Below are positions 56,212 to 64,000 of a DNA stretch of 64,000 nucleotides, piece after piece. The position numbers and the translations under genes were made by a program. The notes below the pieces were generated by a model, which was not told where the DNA came from, did not search any database, and saw nothing but the letters and a program-made list of their open reading frames with translations. How positions within the stretch are numbered: the first letter of the stretch is position 1; each line of letters begins with the position of its first letter. Source of the DNA: Roseovarius aestuariivivens (GTDB taxonomy: Bacteria > Pseudomonadota > Alphaproteobacteria > Rhodobacterales > Rhodobacteraceae); assembly GCF_004761875.1 (NCBI RefSeq), contig NZ_SJEY01000011.1, forward strand, positions 1 to 64,000, in the 5' to 3' direction.

Positions 56212-59152
56212 GCAGACGCTCTCCTTCGGGGTCAATGAAATGGGGCGATACGACCTCGACCTCCATTTCGGTGTTATGGATGGGGCTGACGGCGCGGACG
56301 ATCTCACCCATGCGATTCTGCCCTTCTTTCAAAAAGCCCAGCCCGATCGAGTAGCCCAAGTTGGGCGAGTAGGCGACCGAGGTCATCCAGCCCTGATCGT
56401 TGGCCATGCTGGCAGTGTCGCCTTTGGTGATGAAATGCGACCCGGCGATCAGTTTGCGGCTGCGATCCACGGGGCGGAAACCGACGAGGCGCACCGCATC
56501 CTCGCGGATCATCTCGGGGCGTTGGGACAGGACGTTGCCGATGCATGCTTTCTTCTGGCTGACCATCTTGCCGAGGCCGATATTGTGCGCGGTGGTCTGA
56601 CCGTTCAATTCGTTGCCGGTGCAATGGCCCTTCTCGATGCGCATGACGCCCAGGGCTTCGGTTCCATACGGCACCGCATCGAACTCTTTACCGGCCTCGT
56701 TCAGAACCGCCATCATGGAGTTGCCATACCGCGCGGGCACGGCGATCTCGAAGGCCAGCTCGCCCGAGAAGGAGATGCGGAAGAGACGCGCGGGCGTGCC
56801 ACCGCAGACCGTGACATGACCGCAGGCCATGAAGGGGAAGGCGTCGTTCGAGATGTCGTGGTCTCTGTCGATGACCTTGCGCAGAAGGTCGCGCGATTTC
56901 GGACCGGCGACGGCAAACTGCGCCCAGCCATCGGTTGTCGAGATCAGGTGCACGTCCATGTCCGGGCAAAGGCATTGGCGAACGAATTCCATCCGGCGGA
57001 AAACCAGCACGGCATTGGCCGTGGTCGTCGTCATTACGTAATGATCTTCGCCCATCCGCGCGGTGGTGCCATCATCGTAACAGATCCCATCCTCGCGCAG
57101 CATCAGGCCGTAGCGCACGCGGCCAACCTTGAGCGTCGAGAAGGTATTGGCATAGACCATGTCCAGAAACGCACCCGCATCCTTGCCCTGAATGTCGATC
57201 TTACCCAGCGTGGTCACGTCGCAGATGCCGACGCTCTTGCGGGTCTGAAGCACCTCGCGATCCACGCTGTCGCGCCAGCCTTTTTCACCCGGCTGGGTGT
57301 ACCATTCGGCGCGCAGCCAGTTGCCGACGGTCACGAAACTCGCGCCGTTCTCCTCGGTCCATTTGTGCGAGGGCGTCAGACGGTAGGGGCGGAAATCCTT
57401 GCCGCGGGCCCGACCCGCCAGTGCACCCAGCGGCACGGGTGTGTAGGGCGGGCGGAAGATGGTGGTGCCGACCTCTGGTATGGTCTTGCCCGCTTCTTCG
57501 GCGAGAATGGCAAGGCCCGCGATGTTCGACGTCTTGCCCTGATCGGTGGCCATGCCCATCGTGGTATAGCGCTTCAGCAGTTCGACCGAGCGGAAGCCTT
57601 CGGTATTTGCGAGCTTCACGTCCTTCACGGTCACGTCGTTTTGCAGATCGACCCAGGCGCGGTTCTTGGACTGTTTCACATGCCAGAACGCGGCGCAGTC
57701 GCGCGGCTCATCCTCGGCCTGCGGCATCTCTCCGCCCTTGGGTTTGATCCCGAGATCTTCAAGCTGCGCACTGGCCTTCACGGCCCCTTCGGACAGGGCG
57801 GCGGCCAGAGTCATCGCGCCGTTCGCTGCCCCCGCCACGACCATTCCGGGGGGCAAATCGCTGCCGGGAACAAAAGCGCAGAGGTCTTCACGCCATTCGG
57901 GCCGACCGCGCTGGTGGCACGTCAGGTGCACATTGGGGTTCCAGCCGCCCGACACCGCCAGACCGTCGCAGGGAATGACTTGCCCATTGGTCAATTGGAT
58001 CGACTTCATGCCAGCGCGTCCAACTGTATCCATCACTGCCTGACCGCCGAAATGGCGCGCGCCGGGGATGTTTAGCAGGGCGGGCTTGTCGCGGCTGTCC
58101 ACGACTGTAGTGATCTCGACCCCCTTGGCATAGAGATCGGCGGCCGTACGCCAGCCGTCGTCGTTATTGGTAAAGACCGCAATCTGCTTGCCCGGGGCCA
58201 CCGCGTAGCGATTGGCGTAGGCACGCATCGCACCGGCCAGAAGGATGCCGGGTCGGTCATTATTTCCAAAGGCGATGGGACGCTCGGTGGCGCCGGCAGC
58301 GAGCACGGCGCGCTTGGAATAGATGCGCCACAGGATCTGGCGCGGCTTGCCGTTCGAGTCCCGCAAGTGATCCGTGCAGCGTTCGAGCACGCCGTAGATG
58401 CCGTGGTCATAAGCACCATACACTGTCGTACGGCTCATCAGCCGGACATTGTCCATCTCGGCCAGTTCCTTGACCGCCTCCTCGGCCCAGGCGTGACCCG
58501 CCATGCCGCCAAGCTCCAGCGTCTCGGCATTCAGCCGCCCGCCCGGACGGAAATCCTCATCCGCGAGGATCACCCGCGCGCCGGATCGCCCAGCGGTGAG
58601 CGCAGCGGCAAGTCCCGCCGGGCCCGCGCCGATTACCAGCAGATCGCAATGCAGAAACCCCTTGTCATAGCTGTCGGGATCTTCCTTCATCGACAGCCGG
58701 CCCAGACCGGCAGCAGAACGGATGATCGGCTCGTAAAGTTTCTCCCAAAACGCTTTGGGCCACATGAAGGTCTTGTAATAGAAACCCGCCGACAGGAACG
58801 GGGCAAAGAAATCGTTGATCGCCAGCAGATCGAATTCCAGCGAACCGCGGTGGTTCTGACTGGTCGCGTAAAGCCCCTCGAACAGCTCGATCATCGTCGC
58901 ACGCGTGTTGGGTTCCTGCTCGGCGCGACGACGCAGTTGCACCAGCGCATTGGGTTCTTCCGACCCAGCAGTAAAGACGCCACGCGGGCGGTGATACTTA
59001 AAAGACCGGCCTACCAGAAGCTGACCGTTGGCCATCAGCGCCGAGGCCAGCGTATCGCCGGGATAGCCGCGCATCCACTTGTCGTTGAACTGGAACTTCA
59101 CTTCCTCGGAGCGGTCGACCAGACCACCGGGCAGACGATTGACCTGAGTCAT
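56204..59152 (-). CDS. soxA: Sarcosine oxidase alpha subunit
   Basis: A 982-residue subunit, the usual length. The N-terminus (~20-100) is a ferredoxin-like fold (GDTLASALMANGQLLVGRSF, RPRGVFTAGSEEPNALVQ). Residues ~165-560 bind NAD(P)+ in pyridine nucleotide-disulfide-reductase fashion (LVIGAGPAGLAAALTAGRSG; ERPIAFGNNDRPGILLAGAM; VAGAANGAMTLAAALSEGAV). Residues ~590-982 are a GcvT-like tetrahydrofolate domain (GICDVTTLGKIDIQGKDAGA; GTEALGVMRIEKGHCTGNEL). It starts in a 4-bp overlap with soxD and ends in an 8-bp overlap with soxG. Confidence 0.96.
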   Translation of the reverse strand: MTQVNRLPGGLVDRSEEVKFQFNDKWMRGYPGDTLASALMANGQLLVGRSFKYHRPRGVFTAGSEEPNALVQLRRRAEQEPNTRATMIELFEGLYATSQNHRGSLEFDLLAINDFFAPFLSAGFYYKTFMWPKAFWEKLYEPIIRSAAGLGRLSMKEDPDSYDKGFLHCDLLVIGAGPAGLAAALTAGRSGARVILADEDFRPGGRLNAETLELGGMAGHAWAEEAVKELAEMDNVRLMSRTTVYGAYDHGIYGVLERCTDHLRDSNGKPRQILWRIYSKRAVLAAGATERPIAFGNNDRPGILLAGAMRAYANRYAVAPGKQIAVFTNNDDGWRTAADLYAKGVEITTVVDSRDKPALLNIPGARHFGGQAVMDTVGRAGMKSIQLTNGQVIPCDGLAVSGGWNPNVHLTCHQRGRPEWREDLCAFVPGSDLPPGMVVAGAANGAMTLAAALSEGAVKASAQLEDLGIKPKGGEMPQAEDEPRDCAAFWHVKQSKNRAWVDLQNDVTVKDVKLANTEGFRSVELLKRYTTMGMATDQGKTSNIAGLAILAEEAGKTIPEVGTTIFRPPYTPVPLGALAGRARGKDFRPYRLTPSHKWTEENGASFVTVGNWLRAEWYTQPGEKGWRDSVDREVLQTRKSVGICDVTTLGKIDIQGKDAGAFLDMVYANTFSTLKVGRVRYGLMLREDGICYDDGTTARMGEDHYVMTTTTANAVLVFRRMEFVRQCLCPDMDVHLISTTDGWAQFAVAGPKSRDLLRKVIDRDHDISNDAFPFMACGHVTVCGGTPARLFRISFSGELAFEIAVPARYGNSMMAVLNEAGKEFDAVPYGTEALGVMRIEKGHCTGNELNGQTTAHNIGLGKMVSQKKACIGNVLSQRPEMIREDAVRLVGFRPVDRSRKLIAGSHFITKGDTASMANDQGWMTSVAYSPNLGYSIGLGFLKEGQNRMGEIVRAVSPIHNTEMEVEVVSPHFIDPEGERLRG

Positions 59153-59448
59153 TTGCCACGCCCCCGAGCCTTAGTTTTCCCACGAGCCACATCGCGGGCC
59201 AGTTCAACCTTGGTGATGGTATGGGTGACAGTATCGCGCGTCACCACCAGCCACGATCGGTCGCCCTGCTCGTGATACCAAAGTTCCTGATGTTCTCCCG
59301 CCGGGTTGTCGCGCAGGTAGCCGTAGGCGTGGAATTTCTCCATCGCGTCTGGTGCCTGCCAGTCTGGGCGGTCGATAAGGCTCGCATCCCCGAGATAGAC
59401 AAACTCGGCTGCGTCACGCGGACCTAAAAGAGGGTGGTCGATAATCAT
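59149..59448 (-). CDS. soxD: Sarcosine oxidase delta subunit
   Basis: A 99-residue zinc-binding-type subunit. It contains the family segment DHPLLGPRDAAEFVYLGDAS and the conserved YLRDNPAGEHQELWYHEQGD. The ATG at 59448 with GAGGAC upstream is 13 nt after the soxB stop; a longer frame to 59502 would overlap soxB and is not supported. The N-terminal cysteines that bind zinc in some SoxD proteins are not seen in this start, and the product ends in a basic tail (RGKTKARGRGK). Confidence 0.9.
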   Translation of the reverse strand: MIIDHPLLGPRDAAEFVYLGDASLIDRPDWQAPDAMEKFHAYGYLRDNPAGEHQELWYHEQGDRSWLVVTRDTVTHTITKVELARDVARGKTKARGRGK

Positions 59449-59461
59449 TCTGGCTCTGTCC

Positions 59462-60712
59462 TCAATGCAGGTTGGGCTGGTTGCCCGAGCCTTTTTCGTC
59501 AATCATGTTGCCGGTCATGAACCGGTCGAGGCGCATTTGCGTGGCCGTCGGATGCGGTTCGTCCTTGGCCAGCAGATGCGCATAGCAGAAGCCGGACGCC
59601 GGCGTCGCCTTGAAGCCGCCATAGCACCAGCCGCCGTTGAAATAGAGCCCGTCGATATGGGTCTTGTCGATGAAGGGCGAGCCGTCCATCGACATGTCCA
59701 TGACGCCACCCCAGCTGCGCAGAAGGCGCGCGCGGCCGATCATCGGCATGATCGCCATGCCGCCCTCGCAGACGTCCTCGACCACCGGCAGGTTGCCGCG
59801 TTGGGCGTAGGAGTTGTAGCCGTCGATATCGCCGCCGAAGACAAGCCCGCCTTTGTCGGACTGGCTGACATAGAAATGCCCCGCGCCGAAGGTGATGACG
59901 CCGGGCAGGACGGGCTTCAGCCCTTCAGAGACGAAGGCCTGTAAAACATGGCTCTCGATCGGCAGGCGCATGCCCGCCATCGCCGCGACCCGGCCCGACG
60001 AGCCGGCGACGCACATCGCCACCTTCTTGGCGCGGATCGCGCCGCGCGAGGTCTCAACCCCGGTGCAGGTGCCGTTCTCGATCTGGAAGCCTGTGACTTC
60101 GCAGTTCTGGATGATATCCACGCCCCGGCTGTCGGCGCCGCGCGCATAGCCCCATGCGACCGCGTCATGCCGCGCCGTGCCGCCGCGACGCTGGTAAAGC
60201 CCGCCCTTGATCGGAAAGCGCGCGTTGTCATAGTCGAGAAACGGCAGTTCCTGCCGCAGCTGCTTGGCGTCGGCCAGTTCGGCATCGGCACCGGCCAGAA
60301 GCATAGCGTTGGCACGGCGCACATAGGCGTCACGCTGCCCGTCGGTATGATAGAGGTTCAGGATCGAGCGCTGCGAGACCATCGAGTTATAGTTCGTCTC
60401 TTGCTCCAGGTTCTCCCAAAGCTTCATGGAAAACTCGTAGAAGGGCTCGTTGCCCGGAAGCATATAGTTCGAGCGGATGATGGTCGTGTTCCGTCCAATA
60501 TTGCCTGAACCAAGCCAACCCTTCTCAAGCACGGCCACATTGGTGATGCCGAATTCCTTGGCAAGGTAGAACGCCGTCGAAAGACCATGACCACCGCCGC
60601 CGATGATAACGATGTCATAGTCGGGTCTGGGTTCTGGCTCGCGCCAGGCCTTGGTCCAGCCTTTGTTGCCGGTCAGGCCTTCTTTCAGAACGCGGAAACC
60701 GCTGTAGCGCAT
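59462..60712 (-). CDS. soxB: Sarcosine oxidase beta subunit
   Basis: A 416-residue flavoprotein that carries the noncovalent FAD and covalent FMN sites of heterotetrameric sarcosine oxidase. The DAO-type FAD motif IVIIGGGGHGLSTAFYLAKE is near residue 31, followed by GSGNIGRNTTIIRSNYMLPG, RRGGTARHDAVAWGYARGAD (the segment where the covalent His is expected) and the C-terminal YFNGGWCYGGFKATPASG. It is the first gene of soxBDAG. AGGTG precedes the ATG. Only 30 bp separate it from the divergent regulator gene. Confidence 0.96.
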   Translation of the reverse strand: MRYSGFRVLKEGLTGNKGWTKAWREPEPRPDYDIVIIGGGGHGLSTAFYLAKEFGITNVAVLEKGWLGSGNIGRNTTIIRSNYMLPGNEPFYEFSMKLWENLEQETNYNSMVSQRSILNLYHTDGQRDAYVRRANAMLLAGADAELADAKQLRQELPFLDYDNARFPIKGGLYQRRGGTARHDAVAWGYARGADSRGVDIIQNCEVTGFQIENGTCTGVETSRGAIRAKKVAMCVAGSSGRVAAMAGMRLPIESHVLQAFVSEGLKPVLPGVITFGAGHFYVSQSDKGGLVFGGDIDGYNSYAQRGNLPVVEDVCEGGMAIMPMIGRARLLRSWGGVMDMSMDGSPFIDKTHIDGLYFNGGWCYGGFKATPASGFCYAHLLAKDEPHPTATQMRLDRFMTGNMIDEKGSGNQPNLH

Positions 60713-60796
60713 GTGGCACCTATTCGATGAGACGACCCCAGTGTGTCTGTTCCGAAGCCGCTCGACTTTTCTGATTTGGACGGTATCTTGCCGAAA
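60713..60796. promoter_or_regulatory. Very short divergent control region between soxB and GlxA-type regulator
   Basis: From the soxB start to the annotated GTG there are 30 bp; to the next in-frame ATG (60797) of the regulator, 84 bp. The soxB promoter must therefore lie within the regulator's 5' coding region or leader. I see no clear -35/-10 or operator symmetry in it. Confidence 0.4.
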
Positions 60797-61756
60797 ATGG
60801 ACGTGATTGGTGCAAAATCTGTGCGTACCCGAAGAATCGGCATTTTGCCGCTGCCCGGCTTCGCGCTGATGTCCTACGCCGCGCTCACCGAGCCGATGCG
60901 CGCGGCAAATTTATTGGCGCGTCGGGATCTGTACCAGATGATCAATCTAAGCGCGACCACGGGCCCTGTGCAAAGCTCCGGGGCGGGGCAGGTCGCCACG
61001 CAGGGACGGGTGGGCGGGGTGAGCAATCTCGACTACCTGTTCGTGATCGCGGGCGGCGACCCCACGGGATACGCCGACCGGGCAGTCATTAATTGGCTGG
61101 CCACGATGGCGCGCAAGGGAGTGATCCTGGGCGGTGTTTCTGGCGGGCCGATTGTGCTGGCGCGAGCGGGGCTGATGGCCGGGCGGCGCATGACCGTGCA
61201 CTGGGAACATGCGGCGGCCCTGTCCGAAATCTCGCCGCACCTGATGCTCGAAAGATCCCTGTATGTGATCGACCGTGACCGCGTGACCTGCGCAGGCGGC
61301 ACCGCGCCCATGGACCTGATGCACGCGCTCATCACCCAGCATCATGGCGCGGTCTTCGCCCGCCTCGTCAGCGACTGGTTCATGCATACCGAGATCCGTC
61401 CCTCGGCCGGGCCGCAGCGTGCGGGGCTTGTGGAGCGGGTCGGCACCACCGTTCCGGCAATTCTGGATGTGGTCGAAGCGATGGAAGCGAACGTGGCCGA
61501 ACCCCTCGATCTTTCCCGCCTCGCCTCGGTTGCCGGGCTTTCCGCGCGACAACTCAACCGGCTGTTCCGGGACAAGCTGGGCCGATCCACCATGACCTAT
61601 TACCGCGAATTGCGTCTTGAAAAGGCACAAAGTCTCTTGCGCAACTCGCCCCTGTCATTGACCGAAATCGCGCTGGCCACCGGCTTCGCCAGCTCTTCGC
61701 ATTTCTCGCGCGCCTATGCCGCGCAGTTCGGACAGCCCCCGTCAGCCTATCGCTGA
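60743..61756 (+). CDS. GlxA-family AraC regulator (GbdR-like)
   Basis: A 337-residue regulator with an amidotransferase-like sensor domain (FALMSYAALTEPMRAANLLA; LDYLFVIAGGDPTGY; GVILGGVSGGPIVLARAGLM, with Ser/Gly where an enzyme would have Cys) and two AraC helix-turn-helices (LDLSRLASVAGLSARQLNRL; LSLTEIALATGFASSSHFSR). The layout and neighbours match GbdR-type activators that respond to dimethylglycine or glycine betaine and drive sox genes in Pseudomonas. The start is uncertain: GTG at 60743 or ATG at 60797, with neither RBS compelling. It is divergent from soxB. Confidence 0.9.
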   Translation: MSVPKPLDFSDLDGILPKMDVIGAKSVRTRRIGILPLPGFALMSYAALTEPMRAANLLARRDLYQMINLSATTGPVQSSGAGQVATQGRVGGVSNLDYLFVIAGGDPTGYADRAVINWLATMARKGVILGGVSGGPIVLARAGLMAGRRMTVHWEHAAALSEISPHLMLERSLYVIDRDRVTCAGGTAPMDLMHALITQHHGAVFARLVSDWFMHTEIRPSAGPQRAGLVERVGTTVPAILDVVEAMEANVAEPLDLSRLASVAGLSARQLNRLFRDKLGRSTMTYYRELRLEKAQSLLRNSPLSLTEIALATGFASSSHFSRAYAAQFGQPPSAYR

Positions 61757-61846
61757 TTTGCGTCAGGCGCGCGTCCTTTTGCGCAGCCGGCTTGCCATTG
61801 TCCGTCCCTTGGGTAGGCTCCGCCGGAACCGTTATGGAGATTGCCC

Positions 61847-62566
61847 ATGCATATTCTCGTGCTCCAACATGAACGCGTCGAACATCCCGGCATCTTTCGC
61901 CAGTTTCTTAAAGAGGACGGACATACATGGGACGCCGTCGAACTGGACGAAGGCGAGGCGCTGCCCGGGATCGACGGCTATGACGCGCTTTGGGTGATGG
62001 GCGGGCCGATGGACGTCTGGCAAGAAGACGAGCATCCCTGGCTGAAAGACGAAAAGGCGTTCATCAAGGACGCGGTCGAGGGGCGCGGCGTGCCGTATCT
62101 GGGCCTTTGTCTGGGCCATCAATTGCTGGCCGACGCCTTGGGGGGCAAAGTTGAAAAAGCCAAGACGCCCGAAATCGGCGTGCTCGATGTGCACCTGACC
62201 GAGGCCGGTGCGTCCGGCGTGCTGTTTGACGGGCTGCCGGAAACCTTCAAATGTCTGCAGTGGCACGGGGCCGAAGTCACGGAGTTGCCGCTTGGCGCGC
62301 AGGTGCTGGCCACCTCACCCGCCTGCCCGGTGCAGGCGATGAAATGGGGGACGCGCGCCTATTCGATGCAGTTTCACATGGAGATCGAGGCCGACACCGT
62401 GCAGGTCTGGAACACCATCCCGGAATATGGCGGTGCGCTGGAGCGGGTGATCGGCAAGGGCGCGGTGGAAGATCTCGACCGCGCCTGCGCCACGCATATG
62501 GCCACGTTCAACGAGATGGCAGAACGGGTCTATATGAACTGGTTGCAGGCGACCGCACGGGCCTGA
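61847..62566 (+). CDS. Class-I glutamine amidotransferase domain protein
   Basis: A 239-residue stand-alone GATase. The nucleophile elbow LGLCLGHQLLADALGGKV is at residue ~85-100, and the His/Glu pair of the triad is in MQFHMEIEADT near 178. GGPMDVWQEDEHPWL is a GuaA-type oxyanion-region loop. The ATG at 61847 has GGAGA upstream; the TTG two codons before is less likely. Relatives hydrolyse gamma-glutamyl amides or supply ammonia to a partner; no synthetase partner is beside it. It abuts the next gene tail-to-tail with no spacer. Confidence 0.87.
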   Translation: MHILVLQHERVEHPGIFRQFLKEDGHTWDAVELDEGEALPGIDGYDALWVMGGPMDVWQEDEHPWLKDEKAFIKDAVEGRGVPYLGLCLGHQLLADALGGKVEKAKTPEIGVLDVHLTEAGASGVLFDGLPETFKCLQWHGAEVTELPLGAQVLATSPACPVQAMKWGTRAYSMQFHMEIEADTVQVWNTIPEYGGALERVIGKGAVEDLDRACATHMATFNEMAERVYMNWLQATARA

Positions 62567-64000
62567 TCACATCGCATTAAAAGCAAAACCCGCGAATTCA
62601 GGGGCAAGCTGCGGCGTGCCCGCGATATAGTCCGCGGCGCGTGCGGCGATCATTTGCGTGGGCGCGTTCAGGTTGCCGCTCGGCACCCGCGGCATGACCG
62701 AGGCATCGACGACGCGCAAACCTTCGATCCCATGAACCCGGAACCGGTCATCGACCACGGCATCGGGCCCCTGCCCCATCCGGCAGGTGCCACAGGGGTG
62801 GAAATCCGTCTCCATACGCTGACGTATCCAGCTCCCGATTTTGGCGTCGGTCTTTACCGTCGGACCCGGGTCAATCTCGGCTCCGCGAAGACCGTCAAAG
62901 GCCGGTTGCGAGAATAGATCACGCAGGCGGTGCACGCCTTCGATCAACTGCTGCAAATCGCCCGGCTGTGACAGATAGTTGAAGGTCAGGATCGGCTTGG
63001 AGCTCGGGTCGGCAGAGGCCAGCCGCAAACGCCCCCTGCTTTCGGGCCGCAGCAGATCGATATGACAGGCCATGGCCTGAAGTAGGCTGATCTTGTTACC
63101 GCTGTAATCGAACCCCACCGGCCCGAAGTGATATTGCAGATTTGGATAGGTAACCTCTGCATTCCCCCGGATGAGGCCGCCCGCCTCCCAAATATTCGAC
63201 GCGGCCACACCATCACGGGCAAACACCCAGTAGGCCCCGGCGCGCAGCTTGTTCCAGGGACGGTCGATGCGGTGGATCGGATAAGACTTGAGGCTTTCAT
63301 ATTGCAGAATGATGCTGGGATGATCCTGAAGGTTGCCGCCCACACCGGGCAGGTCCGCAATCACGTCAATACCATGTTCGCCCAGCTCGTTCGCCGGACC
63401 GAGTCCCGACAGCATCAAAAGCTGCGGCGAATTGATAGCTCCGCCCGATAGGATAACTTCCTCGGCCATCGCTTTATGCTCTTTGCCGCGATGGCCAAAA
63501 ACCACGCCTGCCGCCCGATTGCCTTCTACGATTACCCGTCGCACCAGCGCGCCTGTCAGCAGCGTGACATTACCCCGCGACAGCGCGGGGCGAAGATGCG
63601 CCACTGCGGCAGAGCATCGCCGCCCGTGCCGCTTGGTCGCGTCGAACCGCGCCACGCCCTCCGGGTTGTAACCGTTCAGATCCTCTGACTGTCCCTGCCC
63701 CACCTGTCCGCCGGCCTGCAGAAAGGCATCGTATAACGGATTGTCATAGGTCCCGCGTGTCGTCCCCAAAGGCCCACGATCACCGCGCCAGTCATCGCCG
63801 CCGCGAGAATGCGTTTCGCCGGCACGGAAATAAGGCAGGCAATCGGCATAGCGCCAATCTGACAGGCCGCAGTCGTTGGCCCAGGCGTCATAGTCCAAGG
63901 GATGGCCGCGCATATAGACCATCGCGTTGATCGAGGACGAGCCGCCAACGACCTTGCCGCGCGGCATGAAGACCTCTCTGTCGTCGCATCCCGGTTCCGG
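62567..64000 (-). CDS. GMC oxidoreductase, choline-dehydrogenase-like (N-terminus outside window)
   Basis: At least 477 residues are in the window; the frame continues past the right edge, so the FAD-binding Rossmann segment is missing. Present are the GMC signature PRGKVVGGSSSINAMVYMRG, GVARFDATKRHGRRCSAA, the second GMC signature GGAINSPQLLMLSGLGPANE, and the C-terminal catalytic region HPCGTCRMGQGPDAVV with SGNLNAPTQMIAARAADYI (active-site His and Asn). The subfamily includes choline and other alcohol dehydrogenases. Beside sarcosine oxidase and a GbdR-like regulator, choline or a related alcohol is a reasonable but unproven substrate. Confidence 0.92.
   Translation of the reverse strand, partial: PEPGCDDREVFMPRGKVVGGSSSINAMVYMRGHPLDYDAWANDCGLSDWRYADCLPYFRAGETHSRGGDDWRGDRGPLGTTRGTYDNPLYDAFLQAGGQVGQGQSEDLNGYNPEGVARFDATKRHGRRCSAAVAHLRPALSRGNVTLLTGALVRRVIVEGNRAAGVVFGHRGKEHKAMAEEVILSGGAINSPQLLMLSGLGPANELGEHGIDVIADLPGVGGNLQDHPSIILQYESLKSYPIHRIDRPWNKLRAGAYWVFARDGVAASNIWEAGGLIRGNAEVTYPNLQYHFGPVGFDYSGNKISLLQAMACHIDLLRPESRGRLRLASADPSSKPILTFNYLSQPGDLQQLIEGVHRLRDLFSQPAFDGLRGAEIDPGPTVKTDAKIGSWIRQRMETDFHPCGTCRMGQGPDAVVDDRFRVHGIEGLRVVDASVMPRVPSGNLNAPTQMIAARAADYIAGTPQLAPEFAGFAFNAM

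Noticed and set aside
56198-58075. 625-residue plus-strand open frame opposite soxA
   Set aside because: soxA on the minus strand is unmistakable over the same bases; the plus-strand frame is its antisense shadow.

Overview
The window is 64 kb of GC-rich (roughly 60-65% by eye), densely coding chromosomal DNA from an alphaproteobacterium, most likely a Rhodobacterales/Roseobacter-group organism. The reasons are the gene neighbourhoods (hflK-hflC-DUF2065-degP, rpiA-gor, rbfA near truB, soxBDAG beside GlxA/GbdR-type regulators, the fused HyuAB oxoprolinase), large RTX secreted proteins, frequent ATGA start/stop overlaps and several GTG starts. I saw no rRNA, tRNA, CRISPR array, integrase or insertion sequence.

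Left third (1-26.2 kb): a surface-glycan and secreted-protein island. It starts inside an RTX calcium-binding protein gene (minus strand, cut by the window edge). A minus-strand dTDP-L-rhamnose operon follows in the order rfbC-rfbB-sulfotransferase-rfbD-rfbA, with the sulfotransferase inside it. Next is a two-gene phage-tail-like fragment: a DUF2793 gene split by an in-frame TAG and a small companion. A UDP-glucose-dehydrogenase-type gene, two large glycosyltransferases with accessory GWA-type modules and a second sulfotransferase lie on the minus strand. The plus strand then carries a GSCFA protein, a 1631-residue RTX protein with a central beta-helix-like segment, three more sulfotransferase-like genes, a second GSCFA protein and an SGNH-like protein. 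I infer a locus that makes and decorates (sulfates, perhaps acylates) a rhamnose/uronate-containing surface glycan or glycoconjugate together with secreted RTX proteins.

Middle (26.2-51.6 kb): mostly core metabolism. It holds deoC; a Mn/Fe-type ABC transporter with two Fur-family-like boxes placed 30 bp apart over its promoter; a degenerate DgoK-like protein coupled to a DUF442 phosphatase-like protein; a fused 5-oxoprolinase; rbfA, a phosphodiester-glycosidase-family protein, a MATE exporter, truB and a DUF1643 protein; the minus-strand rpiA-gor and hflK-hflC-DUF2065-degP groups; then a GST, L-serine dehydratase, a small membrane protein, an EamA exporter and thiamine pyrophosphokinase.

Right end (51.7-64 kb): a 925-residue, extremely acidic protein of unknown function, then sarcosine oxidase soxBDAG with a GlxA-type AraC regulator at each end, a class-I glutamine amidotransferase and the C-terminal part of a GMC (choline-dehydrogenase-like) oxidoreductase that leaves the window. 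Sarcosine oxidase yields glycine and one-carbon units, so this end fits methylated-amine/betaine catabolism.
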